NCBI RefSeq assembly: GCF_003112535.1
Contig: NZ_BEWA01000008.1
Coordinates: 1 to 64,000 of the forward strand
DNA from: Streptomyces rishiriensis
GTDB taxonomy: Bacteria > Actinomycetota > Actinomycetes > Streptomycetales > Streptomycetaceae
Reading direction: 5' to 3'
DNA: 64,000 nt
This document shows positions 33,146 to 42,518 of this stretch, one piece after another. The notes below the pieces were generated by a model. That model saw only the letters and a program-made list of their open reading frames with translations, did no database searches and was not told the DNA's origin. Made by a program: the position numbers and the translations under genes. Within the stretch, counting starts at the first letter, position 1. The number at the start of each line of letters is the position of its first letter.

Positions 33146-34567
33146 TCACATCGCGGATGCCGCGTCGGGTCCGATCCGGCTCCGTACGGCCGTCTGGACC
33201 TCGGCCTCCTCGGCCGGGTCGGCGGCGAGCCGGCGCAACCGCTCCACGACCCGCGCGTCACCGGTCTCGGCGTGCCGGGCGGCGATCTCGCGGGTGCCCT
33301 CCTCGCAGTCCCAGAGGCACTCGACGGCGAAGCCGGCGGCGTAGGAGGGGTCGGTGGCGGCGAGTGCGCGGGCGCAGCGCCCGCGCAGGTGGGACGAGGC
33401 CGTCTCGCGGTAGATGTGGCGCAGCACGGGCGCCGCGCAGACGATGCCGAGCCGTCCGGCGCCGTCGACGAGGGTCCACAGGCTGGGCGCGTCGCAGCCC
33501 TCCCCCCGCACGGCCTCGCGCAGGGCGCCGAGGACCAGTTCCGTGTCCCTCGCGCCGCCCCGGCAGGCGAGCATGCGGCCGGCCGCGGCGCCGAGGGCGT
33601 CGGGCCGGTGGACCCAGCCGCGGGCCCGGTCGACGGCGGCGACGCTGCGCATGCGTTCGAAGGCGTCGACGGCGGCCTCGACGACGGTCGCCGAGCCTGC
33701 GGCGACGGCCTGTTCGACGAGGACGAGGGCGTCCGGGTCGTTGCAGTCGGCGAGGTAGCGCAGGGCGGTGCACCGGGCGCCGTCGGCCCCGTCCTTGGCC
33801 GCCTGCACGATCTCGGGGCGGTCCTCCGGCCCTGCCACGGCGGAGAGGCAGCGGGCGGCGGGGACGTGGAGCGCGGCTCCGCGCTCGACGCCCTGTTGCG
33901 CCCATTCGAACACGGCCTGCACGCTCCAGCCGGGCCGTGGGCCGCTGGGACTCATCTGGCGTTGCCAGCGGTCGAAACAGCCGGCCTCGTGAGCGGCGCG
34001 CACGCGGGCGGAGACGTACTCGCGGGGATCCTCGGCCCACAGCCGCCAGGGCCGTGGCTCGAAGGCGTCCCGCACGACGGCGGCCAGTTCGGCCTCGCCC
34101 TCGGCATCCGTGGAGAACCGGGCGAGCACCGGTGCGGCGAGGGCGCGCAGACCGGCGTCGTCGTCCCGCAGGGCGAGCTCGTCCAGGGCCCAGGCCCAGT
34201 TGGCTCCCGTGGCGGCGTATCTGCGCAGCAGTTCGAGGGCGTCCTGCCTGCCGTAGGAGGCGAGGTGGCCGAGGACCGCCAGGGCGAGCCCCGTACGTGA
34301 CTCCTCGGTGTCGAAGACGTCCTCGACGTCGAAGAGATGGGCCTCGATCTCGTCCAGCTCGCCGTTGAGGTCGAGGTAGAGACGGGCGTAGTAAAGGGAG
34401 CGGTTCTCCACCTGCCAGTCGTGGCGGGGATCCCGCTGCACACAGTGGTTCAGCGCCGCGAGCGCGTCGGCGCGCGGTGCCGTGAGCGCGTGCAGCGTGC
34501 CGTCGCCGCGGCCCCTCTGGAGCAGGCCGAGCAGCGTACCGCTGGGCGCTATGACCGGATCGAACAT
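33146..34567 (-). CDS. HEAT-repeat-like helical protein
   Basis: A 473-residue cytoplasmic protein built of Ala/Leu/Arg-rich helix pairs resembling HEAT or PBS-lyase repeats, for example DALELLRRYAATGANWAWAL, ALVLVEQAVAAGSATVVEAA and VVERLRRLAADPAEEAEVQT. No catalytic motif is seen. ATG 34567 (MFDPVIAPSG) is chosen because GAGG lies 9 bases upstream; a GTG five codons earlier is possible. Related Streptomyces proteins are annotated only as hypothetical or HEAT-repeat proteins. A scaffold or binding role is an inference from the fold. Confidence 0.75.
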   Translation of the reverse strand: MFDPVIAPSGTLLGLLQRGRGDGTLHALTAPRADALAALNHCVQRDPRHDWQVENRSLYYARLYLDLNGELDEIEAHLFDVEDVFDTEESRTGLALAVLGHLASYGRQDALELLRRYAATGANWAWALDELALRDDDAGLRALAAPVLARFSTDAEGEAELAAVVRDAFEPRPWRLWAEDPREYVSARVRAAHEAGCFDRWQRQMSPSGPRPGWSVQAVFEWAQQGVERGAALHVPAARCLSAVAGPEDRPEIVQAAKDGADGARCTALRYLADCNDPDALVLVEQAVAAGSATVVEAAVDAFERMRSVAAVDRARGWVHRPDALGAAAGRMLACRGGARDTELVLGALREAVRGEGCDAPSLWTLVDGAGRLGIVCAAPVLRHIYRETASSHLRGRCARALAATDPSYAAGFAVECLWDCEEGTREIAARHAETGDARVVERLRRLAADPAEEAEVQTAVRSRIGPDAASAM

Positions 34568-34876
34568 GGGAAACAGCCTCACATCAAGCGTCGACGCAAC
34601 CGGGGACGTGCATTACCTGGCCGCGTGCCAACACGTCGGGGCGCCCGCCGTTTCCTGCTTGCTGTAGACCATCTTCCTCTGCCTCTCGTCGGTGGCCCAT
34701 GCGGACCGCATCACGGCCCGCGCGGTGCGGCAACACCTGCCCAGCCATCGCGTCCGTGAATCACGACGTCATGATGACCCGGCTGTTCTACCTGCCGCGA
34801 CCGAAATTTCCGGCGGCCTTGTACCGCCTCCCCCGTGGTCGTCGATTTACCTGGTCAGGAACTTCTGTCGACGTGC
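34568..34876. other. Intergenic region, no gene seen
   Basis: About 309 bp between the HEAT-like gene start and the end of the ankyrin gene. It is AT-richer than neighbours and carries the HEAT-like gene promoter. Open frames crossing it run antisense through the ankyrin gene and lack coding bias. Confidence 0.5.
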
Positions 34877-35284
34877 TCAGGATCCGTCGGCCCCGTGCGC
34901 GCCGAACAGGTCCAGCAGCTCCGTCCTGCCGAACATGCGGGCCGTGTCGACGGCCGACGGCGTGCCCTGGGAAGGGTCGGCGCCGGCCTCCGTCAGGGCC
35001 TTGACGACGTCCGTCTCACCCTTGAATACGGCTCCGGCGAGCGGGGTCTGGCCGCGGTCGTTGATCCGGTCGGCCTCGGCGCCGCGGGCCAGCAGGGCCC
35101 GGACGGCCTCGGCGTGGCCGTGGTACGCGGCGAGCATCACGAGCGAGTCGCCGCGGTCGTTGGTGAGGTTGGCCGGAACGCCCGCGTCGACGTACGCCAC
35201 GAGCTCCTCGGTCTGTCCCCGGCGAGCCAGATCGAAGATCTTCGTCGCCAGCTCCACGACCTCGGGGTCGGGGGCTTCGGTCAT
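34877..35284 (-). CDS. Ankyrin-repeat protein
   Basis: A 135-residue soluble protein. Three to four ankyrin repeats are visible: NDRGDSLVMLAAYHGHAEAV, RALLARGAEADRINDRGQTP and LAGAVFKGETDVVKALTEAG, each with the G-TPL/A-type turn. Ankyrin proteins bind other proteins; the partner is unknown. It is divergent from smeA-sffA, so it might share that promoter region, but no functional link is shown. Confidence 0.85.
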   Translation of the reverse strand: MTEAPDPEVVELATKIFDLARRGQTEELVAYVDAGVPANLTNDRGDSLVMLAAYHGHAEAVRALLARGAEADRINDRGQTPLAGAVFKGETDVVKALTEAGADPSQGTPSAVDTARMFGRTELLDLFGAHGADGS

Positions 35285-35545
35285 CGGCCGGACCGCCTCT
35301 CGCTACAACCGTTCAGGTGAATCGCCAGCGTACTGGCTCGTCGGTCCCCTGGCCGGTGCCGTCCGCGGCAAAGATCACCCAAGTCCCCGTTCGTCGCAAT
35401 TCTCCTGCTCGGGCAGCCCACCGAACCTGCCGCCGCATGGGGGAAATGAGTCTTATTTCACCCAGTTGCACCTTTTATCGTATGGATACATCCTGTGAGC
35501 CTGGAAGTACTCATGGTGACTGTCCCCGCGAACCAGGAGAACCAA

Positions 35546-35740
35546 ATGATCCTGTCCATGTCAGGCGTGGTCCTGCTCGGCATCGTCGTCTTCCTCTTCT
35601 TCCGCAAGGACGGGCTGAAGGGGTCGCACGCCATCGTCTCGGCGCTGTTCGGGTTCTACATGGCCAGCACGGCCATCGCCCCGAGCATCAAGGCCGGCGG
35701 CGAGAGCCTGGCCAGCCTTCTCGGCGGCATCAAGTTCTGA
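35546..35740 (+). CDS. smeA: SmeA, small sporulation membrane protein
   Basis: A 64-residue membrane protein: one strong hydrophobic helix (MSGVVLLGIVVFLFF) followed by a positive turn (RKDGLKG) and a second mildly hydrophobic helix. ATG 35546 is chosen because AGGAG lies 7 bases upstream; earlier in-frame starts (35495, 35513) have weaker sites. It directly precedes an FtsK/SpoIIIE-like gene, the arrangement of S. coelicolor smeA-sffA, where SmeA localises to sporulation septa and recruits SffA; loss affects spore wall and segregation. The family call rests on that gene pair, size and topology. Confidence 0.85.
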   Translation: MILSMSGVVLLGIVVFLFFRKDGLKGSHAIVSALFGFYMASTAIAPSIKAGGESLASLLGGIKF

Positions 35741-35780
35741 CGCCGCACGTCCTGTCCGTACGCACCTCCAGGAGACAGCA

Positions 35781-37679
35781 GTGGCCCGGCGCCCCCTCCC
35801 CCGCATCCTGAGCACAGGCAGCGCGCAGATCGCCCGGAGTCGGGAGCTGGCCCGGACGGCAGCCGACAGCGCCACCGATGTCCTCCATCCGCTGATCACG
35901 ATGACCCGCGGACTGCGCCGGCTGGCCTCGGCCGGGCGGCGCAGATGGGCCGAGACCCCCAGGGACAGACGCGGTCCGCTGCTGTTCCTGGCGGCCTCGG
36001 TGATCCTGGTCGTGGTGCTCGTGCCGTACGGCCCGCTGCTCGCCGTCGTCACCCTGATGGCGGCGGCGGCCTGGCAGGGCAGGGACCGCACCCCACCGGC
36101 TCCCGATGGCCCTGACGAATCGCAGATCCAGCGACTCCAGGTGCTGTACGAGGCCCTCGTCCCGCACTTCTCGACGGCCGAAGACCCGTCTCCCCTCTAC
36201 GCCCACGGCGGCGACTGGGAGACGGTCTTCCCCACCCTGGAGTTCGACGACTCGGGTCGCGTGGCCCACCTGGTGATCCGCTATCCGGCGTACTTCCCGG
36301 ACGGCGAGGCGGCGTCACGCGCGCGGATCGAGCAGTTGCTCGCCGCGAAGTCCGGCCGCGGCCGCGAGTACCTCTTCGACTGGGACGAGGAGGGCAACGA
36401 GCTCACGGTCAGCGTCCTCTCCCCGCTGCCCACCGACATCGCGGCCCAGCGCTTCGTCACCGCCCCCGGCGAGACGGTCCTGGGCTTCACGGACCCCTGC
36501 CGGGTGCAGCGCACCCTCCCGCTCGCCTTCGGCGCGGACCGGCGCGACGTCCCCCCCGTCGTCTGGCGCACCGGCATCCGCTCCACCGAGCCGCACCTGC
36601 TGGCGGTCGGCCAGCCCGGCAGCGGCACCTCGACCCTCCTGCGCTCCATCGCCCTCCAGGCCCTGCAACACGGCGACGTGCTGATCGTCGAGGGCGGCGG
36701 GACCGGCGAGTACGCGTGCCTGGCGGGCCGGGAGGGCGTGCTGGGCGTCGAGATCGGACTCGACGGCGCGCTGGACGCACTGGAATGGGCGGCCGGCGAG
36801 ACCGAGCGCCGGCTCATCGCGGCCAACCGAGCCCGCCAGGCGGGAGAGCCGGCGCCGGAGGACACCAAGCGCCCGCTGTGGATCCTTCTGGACCGCCCCA
36901 CCGCCTTCACCCACCTGGCGCAGTCCGACGGCCACAAGGATCCGCAGTCCTTCCTCCAGGTCCCGCTGCGGCACGGCCGCGCCGCCGCCGTCACGGTGGT
37001 CGTGGCCGAGCAGTTCGACGCCCTGGACTCCCTGAGCGACGCGGTGTGCCAGCACACCCGCGCGCGGGTCACCCTCGGGCCGGCGTCGGCGGAGCAGCTG
37101 ACGGCGGTGCTCGGCGCGCCGCCGCACACCACCCCGGTCGACGACGTCCCGCCGGGACGCGGATACGCCCGGCTGGGCTCGGCGCCGGTCCACCGGCTTC
37201 AGGTGCCGGCCACACCGGACCCGTACGACGACGCGACGAGCGACGCGCACCGGCAGGCGGTGCTGGACCTGCTCCCGCCGCGCTCCACACCGGCAGACGC
37301 GGCGACGGCAGCCGACACGGAGACTCCCGTCGAGACGGCGGGCCCCGCCGACACGGCACCCCCGATCGGCACGGCGACTGCGCCCGGCACCGGGACTCGG
37401 GCCGATGCGGAGATCCCGGACGGCGCAGAGACGCCGGCCGACGTGGAGGCACCGGAGGCACCGGAGGCACCGGCGGCACCGGCGGCACCAATCGAAAGCG
37501 CCGCCCCGAAGATCATCGTCACGAAGGCCGCCACCCCGCCGGCCGCGACGCCACAGACCGTGACTCCGCAGACCGTGACTTCGCGGACGACGGTCCCGGA
37601 GACGGCCCTCTTGAAGCGGCCGGTCCTGGAGACGGCGGCAGCGGAAGGAGCCGTGGCGGAGGCGGCGGTCGCGGAGTAG
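35781..37679 (+). CDS. sffA: SffA, FtsK/SpoIIIE-like septal protein with degenerate ATPase motifs
   Basis: A 632-residue protein. One or two membrane helices near residues 73-100 (LLFLAASVILVVVLVPYGPL) precede a FtsK/SpoIIIE-type motor domain (about 230-500). The Walker A reads GQPGSGTST, so Thr283 replaces the invariant Lys. The Walker B region LWILLDRPTAF has Arg372 where the catalytic Glu is expected. The C-terminal ~130 residues are a Thr/Ala/Pro/Glu low-complexity tail with short repeats. GTG 35781 follows CAGGAGAC. It lies 40 bp after smeA. In S. coelicolor it is a septum-located DNA-translocase-type protein guided by SmeA. Confidence 0.88.
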   Translation: MARRPLPRILSTGSAQIARSRELARTAADSATDVLHPLITMTRGLRRLASAGRRRWAETPRDRRGPLLFLAASVILVVVLVPYGPLLAVVTLMAAAAWQGRDRTPPAPDGPDESQIQRLQVLYEALVPHFSTAEDPSPLYAHGGDWETVFPTLEFDDSGRVAHLVIRYPAYFPDGEAASRARIEQLLAAKSGRGREYLFDWDEEGNELTVSVLSPLPTDIAAQRFVTAPGETVLGFTDPCRVQRTLPLAFGADRRDVPPVVWRTGIRSTEPHLLAVGQPGSGTSTLLRSIALQALQHGDVLIVEGGGTGEYACLAGREGVLGVEIGLDGALDALEWAAGETERRLIAANRARQAGEPAPEDTKRPLWILLDRPTAFTHLAQSDGHKDPQSFLQVPLRHGRAAAVTVVVAEQFDALDSLSDAVCQHTRARVTLGPASAEQLTAVLGAPPHTTPVDDVPPGRGYARLGSAPVHRLQVPATPDPYDDATSDAHRQAVLDLLPPRSTPADAATAADTETPVETAGPADTAPPIGTATAPGTGTRADAEIPDGAETPADVEAPEAPEAPAAPAAPIESAAPKIIVTKAATPPAATPQTVTPQTVTSRTTVPETALLKRPVLETAAAEGAVAEAAVAE

Positions 37680-37836
37680 ACGGACACCGGACCGTCCGGC
37701 CCGGTCGGACGCCGCCGCCTCACCGGGCCCACCCGGCCCGACCGGACGCCGACGCAGGCGCCGCCGACCGGACCGGTCAGGCCGGTCGGCATCACCCGCT
37801 CCCGCCAGCCGTCGCCCGCCGCTCCCCTTCCTACGC

Positions 37837-37870
37837 GGTGTACGCCTGTACGGCCGTACAGGCGTACACC
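37837..37870. terminator. Bidirectional terminator, 34-bp palindrome
   Basis: A perfect palindrome with 17-base arms: left arm GGTGTACGCCTGTACGG (37837-37853), right arm CCGTACAGGCGTACACC (37854-37870). It stands 10 bp from the end of the MocR gene in the convergent gap with sffA, so it can terminate both. The remaining ~150 bp of the gap is Gly/Arg-codon-like GC sequence with no ORF of interest. Confidence 0.8.
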
Positions 37871-37880
37871 CCCTACGCCC

Positions 37881-39377
37881 CTACGCGACGAACGTGCGTG
37901 GGCCCTCGCCGCCCGCCGTGCCCCCGCTCTCCACGATCCGCGCGGCGGCGGCCAGGCGCATGGCCGCCTCGTCCGCCACCGCCCCTCCCACGGTGAACGG
38001 CAGCCGCACGTACCCCTCGAAGGCGCCGTCGACCCCGAACCGCGGGCCGGAGGGCACCCGCAGTCCGACTCTTTCCCCGGCCTCGGCGAGCCGGGACCCG
38101 GACAGTCCGCCGGCCCGCACCCACAGGGTGAGTCCGCCCTCGGGGACGGAGAACTCCCACTCCGGCAGCTCCCGCCGTACCGCCGCGACCAGGTCGTCCC
38201 GGTTGCCGCGCGCCTGGCGGCGGCGCAGCTCCACGGCCTGCTCCCAGCCCCCGGTGCTGAACAGCCAGTTCACCGCCAGCTGCTCGAGCACGGGCGTGCC
38301 CAGGTCGGCGTAGGCGCGGGCCGCCACCAGGCTGCGGATGACGTCCGGAGCGGCCCGCACCCACCCGATGCGCATCCCCGCCCAGAAGGCCTTGCTCGCC
38401 GAACCGACCGTGATCACGGTCGACCCGCCGGGGTCGAAGCCGCACACGGGCCGTGGCATCCGCACGTCGTCGAGCCACAGTTCGCTCATGGTCTCGTCGG
38501 CGACCAGCACCGTCCCGGCCGAGCGGGCCGCCTCCACCAGACGGCGCCGCTGGTCGTCGTCGGCGAGCGCGCCGGTCGGGTTGTGGAAGTCGGCGACGAC
38601 GTACGCGATGCGTGGAGCGGCGTCGCGCAGGACCTGACGCCAGCGGTCCATGTCCCAGCCGGCCAGACCGTCGGCCATCGCGACGGGCACCAGCCGGGCG
38701 CCCGCCTCGCGCATGAGCTGAAGGATGTTGGCGTAGGAGGGCGACTCGACGGCGATGCGCTCGCCGCGTCCGCCGAAGAGGTGGCAGATGGCGTCGATGG
38801 CGCCCATGGCGCCGGTCGTGACCATGATCTGCTCGGGCATCGTCGGGATCCCGCGCGCGCTGTAGCGCTCGGCGATCATGGCGCGCAGCGCCGGCAGGCC
38901 CGCCGGATAGTCGCCGTGCGTGTGGGCGTACGGGGGCAGCTCCTCCAGTGCGCCCTGCACGGCCCGGGTGAGCCAGGGTTCGGGCGCGGGCAGGGCCGCG
39001 CAGCCCAGGTCGATCATGGAACCCAGCGTTTCGGGGGGCAGCGGCTCCAGCCCCCGGGCCGGGACCGGGTTGCCCGCCGGCACGGCCGTCCAGCTGCCCG
39101 CGCCGCGCCTCGACTCAAGGAAACCCTCCGCGCGCAGCGCCTCGTAGGCGGCGGCGACGGTGGTACGGCTCACGGAGAGGGAGAGGGCCAGTTCCCGTTC
39201 GGCGGGCAGGCGAGCCGCGACGGGGACCCGGCCTTCGAGCACCAGCAGCCGGACGCCGTCGGCGAGCGCGCGGTAGGCGGGCGGACGCCGGGCGCCGGGG
39301 CCGGCCGGGCGCTCCTGCTGGGACTTGAGGAGCCGGGCGAGCTGCGCGGCCCCCACCGCAGAGGTCCACTGCGCCAT
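37881..39377 (-). CDS. MocR-type regulator (GntR HTH fused to aminotransferase fold)
   Basis: A 498-residue PLP-dependent transcription factor. The N-terminal GntR winged helix (about 30-100) contains YRALADGVRLLVLEGRVPVA and LSLSVSRTTVAAAYEALRAE. A linker leads to a fold-type-I aminotransferase domain (about 130-498), with ADFHNPTGAL and the PLP-lysine motif TVGSASKAFWAGMRIGW. MocR factors bind PLP or its adduct rather than catalyse. It is divergent from a YczE-like membrane gene, the same pairing as the YczR/YczE subgroup. ATG 39377 is supported by GGAAGGTGG upstream. Confidence 0.9.
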   Translation of the reverse strand: MAQWTSAVGAAQLARLLKSQQERPAGPGARRPPAYRALADGVRLLVLEGRVPVAARLPAERELALSLSVSRTTVAAAYEALRAEGFLESRRGAGSWTAVPAGNPVPARGLEPLPPETLGSMIDLGCAALPAPEPWLTRAVQGALEELPPYAHTHGDYPAGLPALRAMIAERYSARGIPTMPEQIMVTTGAMGAIDAICHLFGGRGERIAVESPSYANILQLMREAGARLVPVAMADGLAGWDMDRWRQVLRDAAPRIAYVVADFHNPTGALADDDQRRRLVEAARSAGTVLVADETMSELWLDDVRMPRPVCGFDPGGSTVITVGSASKAFWAGMRIGWVRAAPDVIRSLVAARAYADLGTPVLEQLAVNWLFSTGGWEQAVELRRRQARGNRDDLVAAVRRELPEWEFSVPEGGLTLWVRAGGLSGSRLAEAGERVGLRVPSGPRFGVDGAFEGYVRLPFTVGGAVADEAAMRLAAAARIVESGGTAGGEGPRTFVA

Positions 39378-39476
39378 GTTTACCAGTCCACCTTCCCCGA
39401 ATTGGCCATGGATGACGTGCGCTTCCGAGCCACAGAGTGTCACGAGTCAGGCCACTGCCACCACCAGGGGGACCCC

Positions 39477-40163
39477 TTGTCCGAGCCGTCACCGCAGGAA
39501 CCGCCCTCCCGGGAGCCGAACGGCCGTGTCGCGCGCAGGCTGCTCCAGCTCTACGCCGGCCTCGCCCTCTACGGCGCCAGTTCCGCCCTGCTCGTGCAGG
39601 CGGGCCTGGGCCTGGAGCCGTGGAACGTGCTGCACCAGGGGCTCGCCGAGCTGACCGGGCTGTCGATCGGCGTCGTGTCGATCGGTGTGGGCGCGGCGGT
39701 GCTGCTGCTGTGGATCCCGCTGCGCCAGCGCCCGGGCCTCGGCACGGTCTCCAACGTGTTCGTCGTCGGGCTCGCCCTGGACGGCACCCTCGCGTGCGTC
39801 CCGGAGGCGCACACGCCGGCCGCGCAGGCACCGCTGCTGGCGGCCGGGCTCGTCCTCAACGGGGCGGCCACGGGCCTGTACATCGCCGCCGGTTTCGGAC
39901 CGGGTCCGCGGGACGGGCTGATGACCGGTCTTCACCGGCGCACCGGGCGCTCGGTCCGTCTGATGCGGACGACGGTGGAGGTGGCGGTCGTGGCGACCGG
40001 GTTCGCCCTCGGCGGCACCATCGGTGTCGGCACGCTGCTCTACGCGGTGACGATCGGACCGCTCGCCCAGTTCTTCCTGCGGGTGTTCGCCGTTCGGCCG
40101 GCATCCGGCGGCAGCGCGGTCGTTGCCACCGGGACACCGCAGGGAGCGATACTGCGTCCGTGA
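39477..40163 (+). CDS. YczE/YitT-like integral membrane protein
   Basis: A 228-residue membrane protein with five or six hydrophobic helices, including LLQLYAGLALYGASSALLVQ at about 22-41. The loop GLGLEPWNVLHQGLA and GFGPGPRDGLMTGL are hallmark motifs of the YczE family. TTG 39477 is chosen because AGGGGGA lies 4 bases upstream; an ATG at 39408 would leave only 30 bp to the divergent gene and add a Cys/His-rich stretch. The next gene overlaps the stop (GTGA). Function is unknown; pairing with a MocR regulator suggests a B6-related or amino-compound transport role. Confidence 0.8.
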   Translation: MSEPSPQEPPSREPNGRVARRLLQLYAGLALYGASSALLVQAGLGLEPWNVLHQGLAELTGLSIGVVSIGVGAAVLLLWIPLRQRPGLGTVSNVFVVGLALDGTLACVPEAHTPAAQAPLLAAGLVLNGAATGLYIAAGFGPGPRDGLMTGLHRRTGRSVRLMRTTVEVAVVATGFALGGTIGVGTLLYAVTIGPLAQFFLRVFAVRPASGGSAVVATGTPQGAILRP

Positions 40164-40927
40164 CCAGCCTCAGACGCCATCCGTACCTCGACCATCCGGG
40201 GCCCATCCCGTTCGCGCACCGCGGTGGGGCCGCGGCCGGTCTGGAGAACACCGTGGCGCAGTTCCGGCGGGCGGTGCAGGCGGGGTACCGCTATGTCGAG
40301 ACGGATGTGCACGCCACGCGGGACGGCAAGCTGGTGGCCTTCCACGACACGACGCTGGACCGGGTGACCGACGGCGAGGGGCGCATAGCCGACCTGCCGT
40401 GGTCGCAGGTGCGCCACGCGCGCGTGGCGGGCAAGGAGCCCGTGCCGCTCTTCGAGGAGCTCCTGGAGACGTTCCCCGAGGTGCGGTGGAACGTCGACCT
40501 CAAGGCGGAGCCCGCACTGCACCCGTTGCTCAACCTGATCGCCCGCGCCGACGCGTGGGACCGCGTCTGCGTGGGCTCGTTCTCGGAGGCGCGCGTCGCC
40601 CGTGCCCAGCGGCTGGCCGGGCCGCGCCTGGCGACCTCGTACGGCACCCGGGGCGTGCTCGACCTGAGGCTGAGGTCCTGGGGCCTGCCCGTGAGGCCGC
40701 GCCGCTCCGCGATCGCCGCACAGGTGCCCGAGGCCCAGTCGGGCATCCAGGTCGTGGACCGCCGCTTCGTCCGCACCGCGCACGCGTGCGGGCTGCAGGT
40801 CCATGTGTGGACGATCAACGATCCGGATCGGATGCACCGGCTCCTGGACCTGGGGGTCGATGGCATCATGACCGATCACATCGACGCGTTGCGCAAGGTC
40901 ATGGAGGACCGGGGCGTCTGGGTCTGA
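40160..40927 (+). CDS. Glycerophosphodiester phosphodiesterase
   Basis: A 255-residue GDPD-family TIM-barrel enzyme predicted to hydrolyse glycerophosphodiesters to glycerol 3-phosphate and an alcohol. Signature PFAHRGGAAAGLENT holds the first catalytic His and Glu; ETDVHATRDGKLVAFHD has the acidic pair and second His; VHVWTINDPDRM is the C-terminal conserved block. No signal peptide, so it is likely cytoplasmic. GTG 40160 overlaps the YczE-like stop, so it is translated with it. Confidence 0.9.
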   Translation: MTSLRRHPYLDHPGPIPFAHRGGAAAGLENTVAQFRRAVQAGYRYVETDVHATRDGKLVAFHDTTLDRVTDGEGRIADLPWSQVRHARVAGKEPVPLFEELLETFPEVRWNVDLKAEPALHPLLNLIARADAWDRVCVGSFSEARVARAQRLAGPRLATSYGTRGVLDLRLRSWGLPVRPRRSAIAAQVPEAQSGIQVVDRRFVRTAHACGLQVHVWTINDPDRMHRLLDLGVDGIMTDHIDALRKVMEDRGVWV

Positions 40928-40979
40928 CTCCGGGCCCACCGCCCGCACGCGGTTCCGGAACCGGGAAGCGAGGGCGCGG

Positions 40980-42329
40980 GTGGGCATCGAGACCGTGCGG
41001 ACGACGGAGTCCGACGAAGCCTCCGGGCGGCGGCGCGAGCAGCGCGGCTGGTACTTCTACGACTGGGCGTGCTCCGTCTACTCGACGAGCGTGCTCACCG
41101 TGTTCCTCGGCCCGTACCTGACCTCGGTCGCCAAGAAGGCGGCGGACGCCGACGGGTATGTGCATCCCCTGGGCGTCCCCGTCAGGGCGGGCTCCTTCTT
41201 CGCCTACTCGGTGTCCCTGTCGGTGATCGCGGCCGTTGTGGTGATGCCGCTGGTGGGCGCGGCCGCCGACCGCACCGGCCGCAAGAAGCCGCTGCTGGGC
41301 GCGGCCGCCTACGTGGGTGCCGCGGCCACCACCGCCATGTTCTTCCTCGGCGGCGACCGCTATCTGCTGGGCGGCGCGCTGCTGATCGTGGCGAACGCGG
41401 CCCAGTCGGTGGCGATGATGCTCTACAACTCCTATCTGCCGCAGATCGCGCCGCCCGAGGAACGCGACGCGGTCTCCTCCCGGGGTTGGGCCTTCGGCTA
41501 TGCGGCGGGTTCGCTGGTCCTCGTCGTGAACCTCGTCCTCTATCTCGCCCACGACTCCTTCGGCGTCTGCGAGTCGACGGCCGTGCGCATCTGCCTGGCC
41601 TCGGCCGGCCTGTGGTGGGGCGGCTTCACGCTGATCCCGCTGCTGCGGCTGCGCGACCGGCCGGCCGCCGTTCGGGAGGAGGCCTCGGCTCCGGGGCTGC
41701 GGCAGCTCGCCGCGACGGTCCGCGACATGCGCCGCCATCCGCTGACCCTGTCGTTCCTCCTGGCGTATCTCGTCTACAACGACGGCATCCAGACGGTGAT
41801 CTCACAGGCCTCGGTCTACGGCTCCGAGGAGCTGGGCCTCGGTCAGTCCACGCTGATCGGCGCCGTCCTGCTGGTGCAGCTGCTCGCGGTGGCGGGCGCG
41901 CTGGGGATGGGACGGCTGGCCCGGACGTACGGCGCGAAGCGGACGATCCTCGGTTCACTGGCGGCCTGGACGCTCACCCTGGGCGCGGGATACTTCCTGC
42001 CGGCCGGGGCTCCGGTGGGCTTCTTCCTGCTGGCGGCCGCCATCGGACTGGTCCTCGGCGGCAGCCAGGCCCTGTCCCGCTCGCTGTTCTCCCATCTCGT
42101 CCCGCCCGGCAAGGAGGCCGAGTACTTCTCGGCGTACGAGATGAGCGACCGGGGCATGAGCTGGCTCGGCCCGCTGCTGTTCGGGATCACCTACCAGCTC
42201 ACCGGCAGCTACCGTGACGCGATCGTCTCGCTGGTGGCCTTCTTCGTGATCGGGTTCCTGCTGCTCGCGCGGGTACCCGTACGGCGGGCGATCGGCGACG
42301 CGGGGAACCCCGTGCCCGAGCGGATTTAG
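40980..42329 (+). CDS. MFS transporter, UMF1/Atg22-like family
   Basis: A 449-residue membrane carrier. The start RREQRGWYFYDWACSVYSTS is typical of the UMF1 group (YDWA motif), and loops such as ADRTGRKKPLLG and YEMSDRGMSWLGPL fit. About twelve hydrophobic helices can be counted. GTG 40980 follows GAGGGCGCGG. It lies 52 bp after the phosphodiesterase gene and may share its transcript; the cargo is unknown. Confidence 0.85.
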   Translation: MGIETVRTTESDEASGRRREQRGWYFYDWACSVYSTSVLTVFLGPYLTSVAKKAADADGYVHPLGVPVRAGSFFAYSVSLSVIAAVVVMPLVGAAADRTGRKKPLLGAAAYVGAAATTAMFFLGGDRYLLGGALLIVANAAQSVAMMLYNSYLPQIAPPEERDAVSSRGWAFGYAAGSLVLVVNLVLYLAHDSFGVCESTAVRICLASAGLWWGGFTLIPLLRLRDRPAAVREEASAPGLRQLAATVRDMRRHPLTLSFLLAYLVYNDGIQTVISQASVYGSEELGLGQSTLIGAVLLVQLLAVAGALGMGRLARTYGAKRTILGSLAAWTLTLGAGYFLPAGAPVGFFLLAAAIGLVLGGSQALSRSLFSHLVPPGKEAEYFSAYEMSDRGMSWLGPLLFGITYQLTGSYRDAIVSLVAFFVIGFLLLARVPVRRAIGDAGNPVPERI

Positions 42330-42518
42330 CGCTCAAGGCGAAAGGGCGGTAGTGTACGCGTTTGGCCTGCCAGGCGTACCGTTACTGCGCGTCAAAGATG
42401 CCGAAACGCTGGGTGACATCTCCTTTCAGATGTGACAAACCGGGCGCCGGTGGGTACTGCACTGGTTGACAAGGCTGCGGCTACGACGGCGACGCACGAC
42501 CCGGAACGAACTCGGATC

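Noticed and set aside
34699..35004. A 101-codon frame in the gap before the ankyrin gene
   Set aside because: It runs antisense into the ankyrin gene and lacks coding bias; the N-terminal part is AT-rich intergenic DNA.
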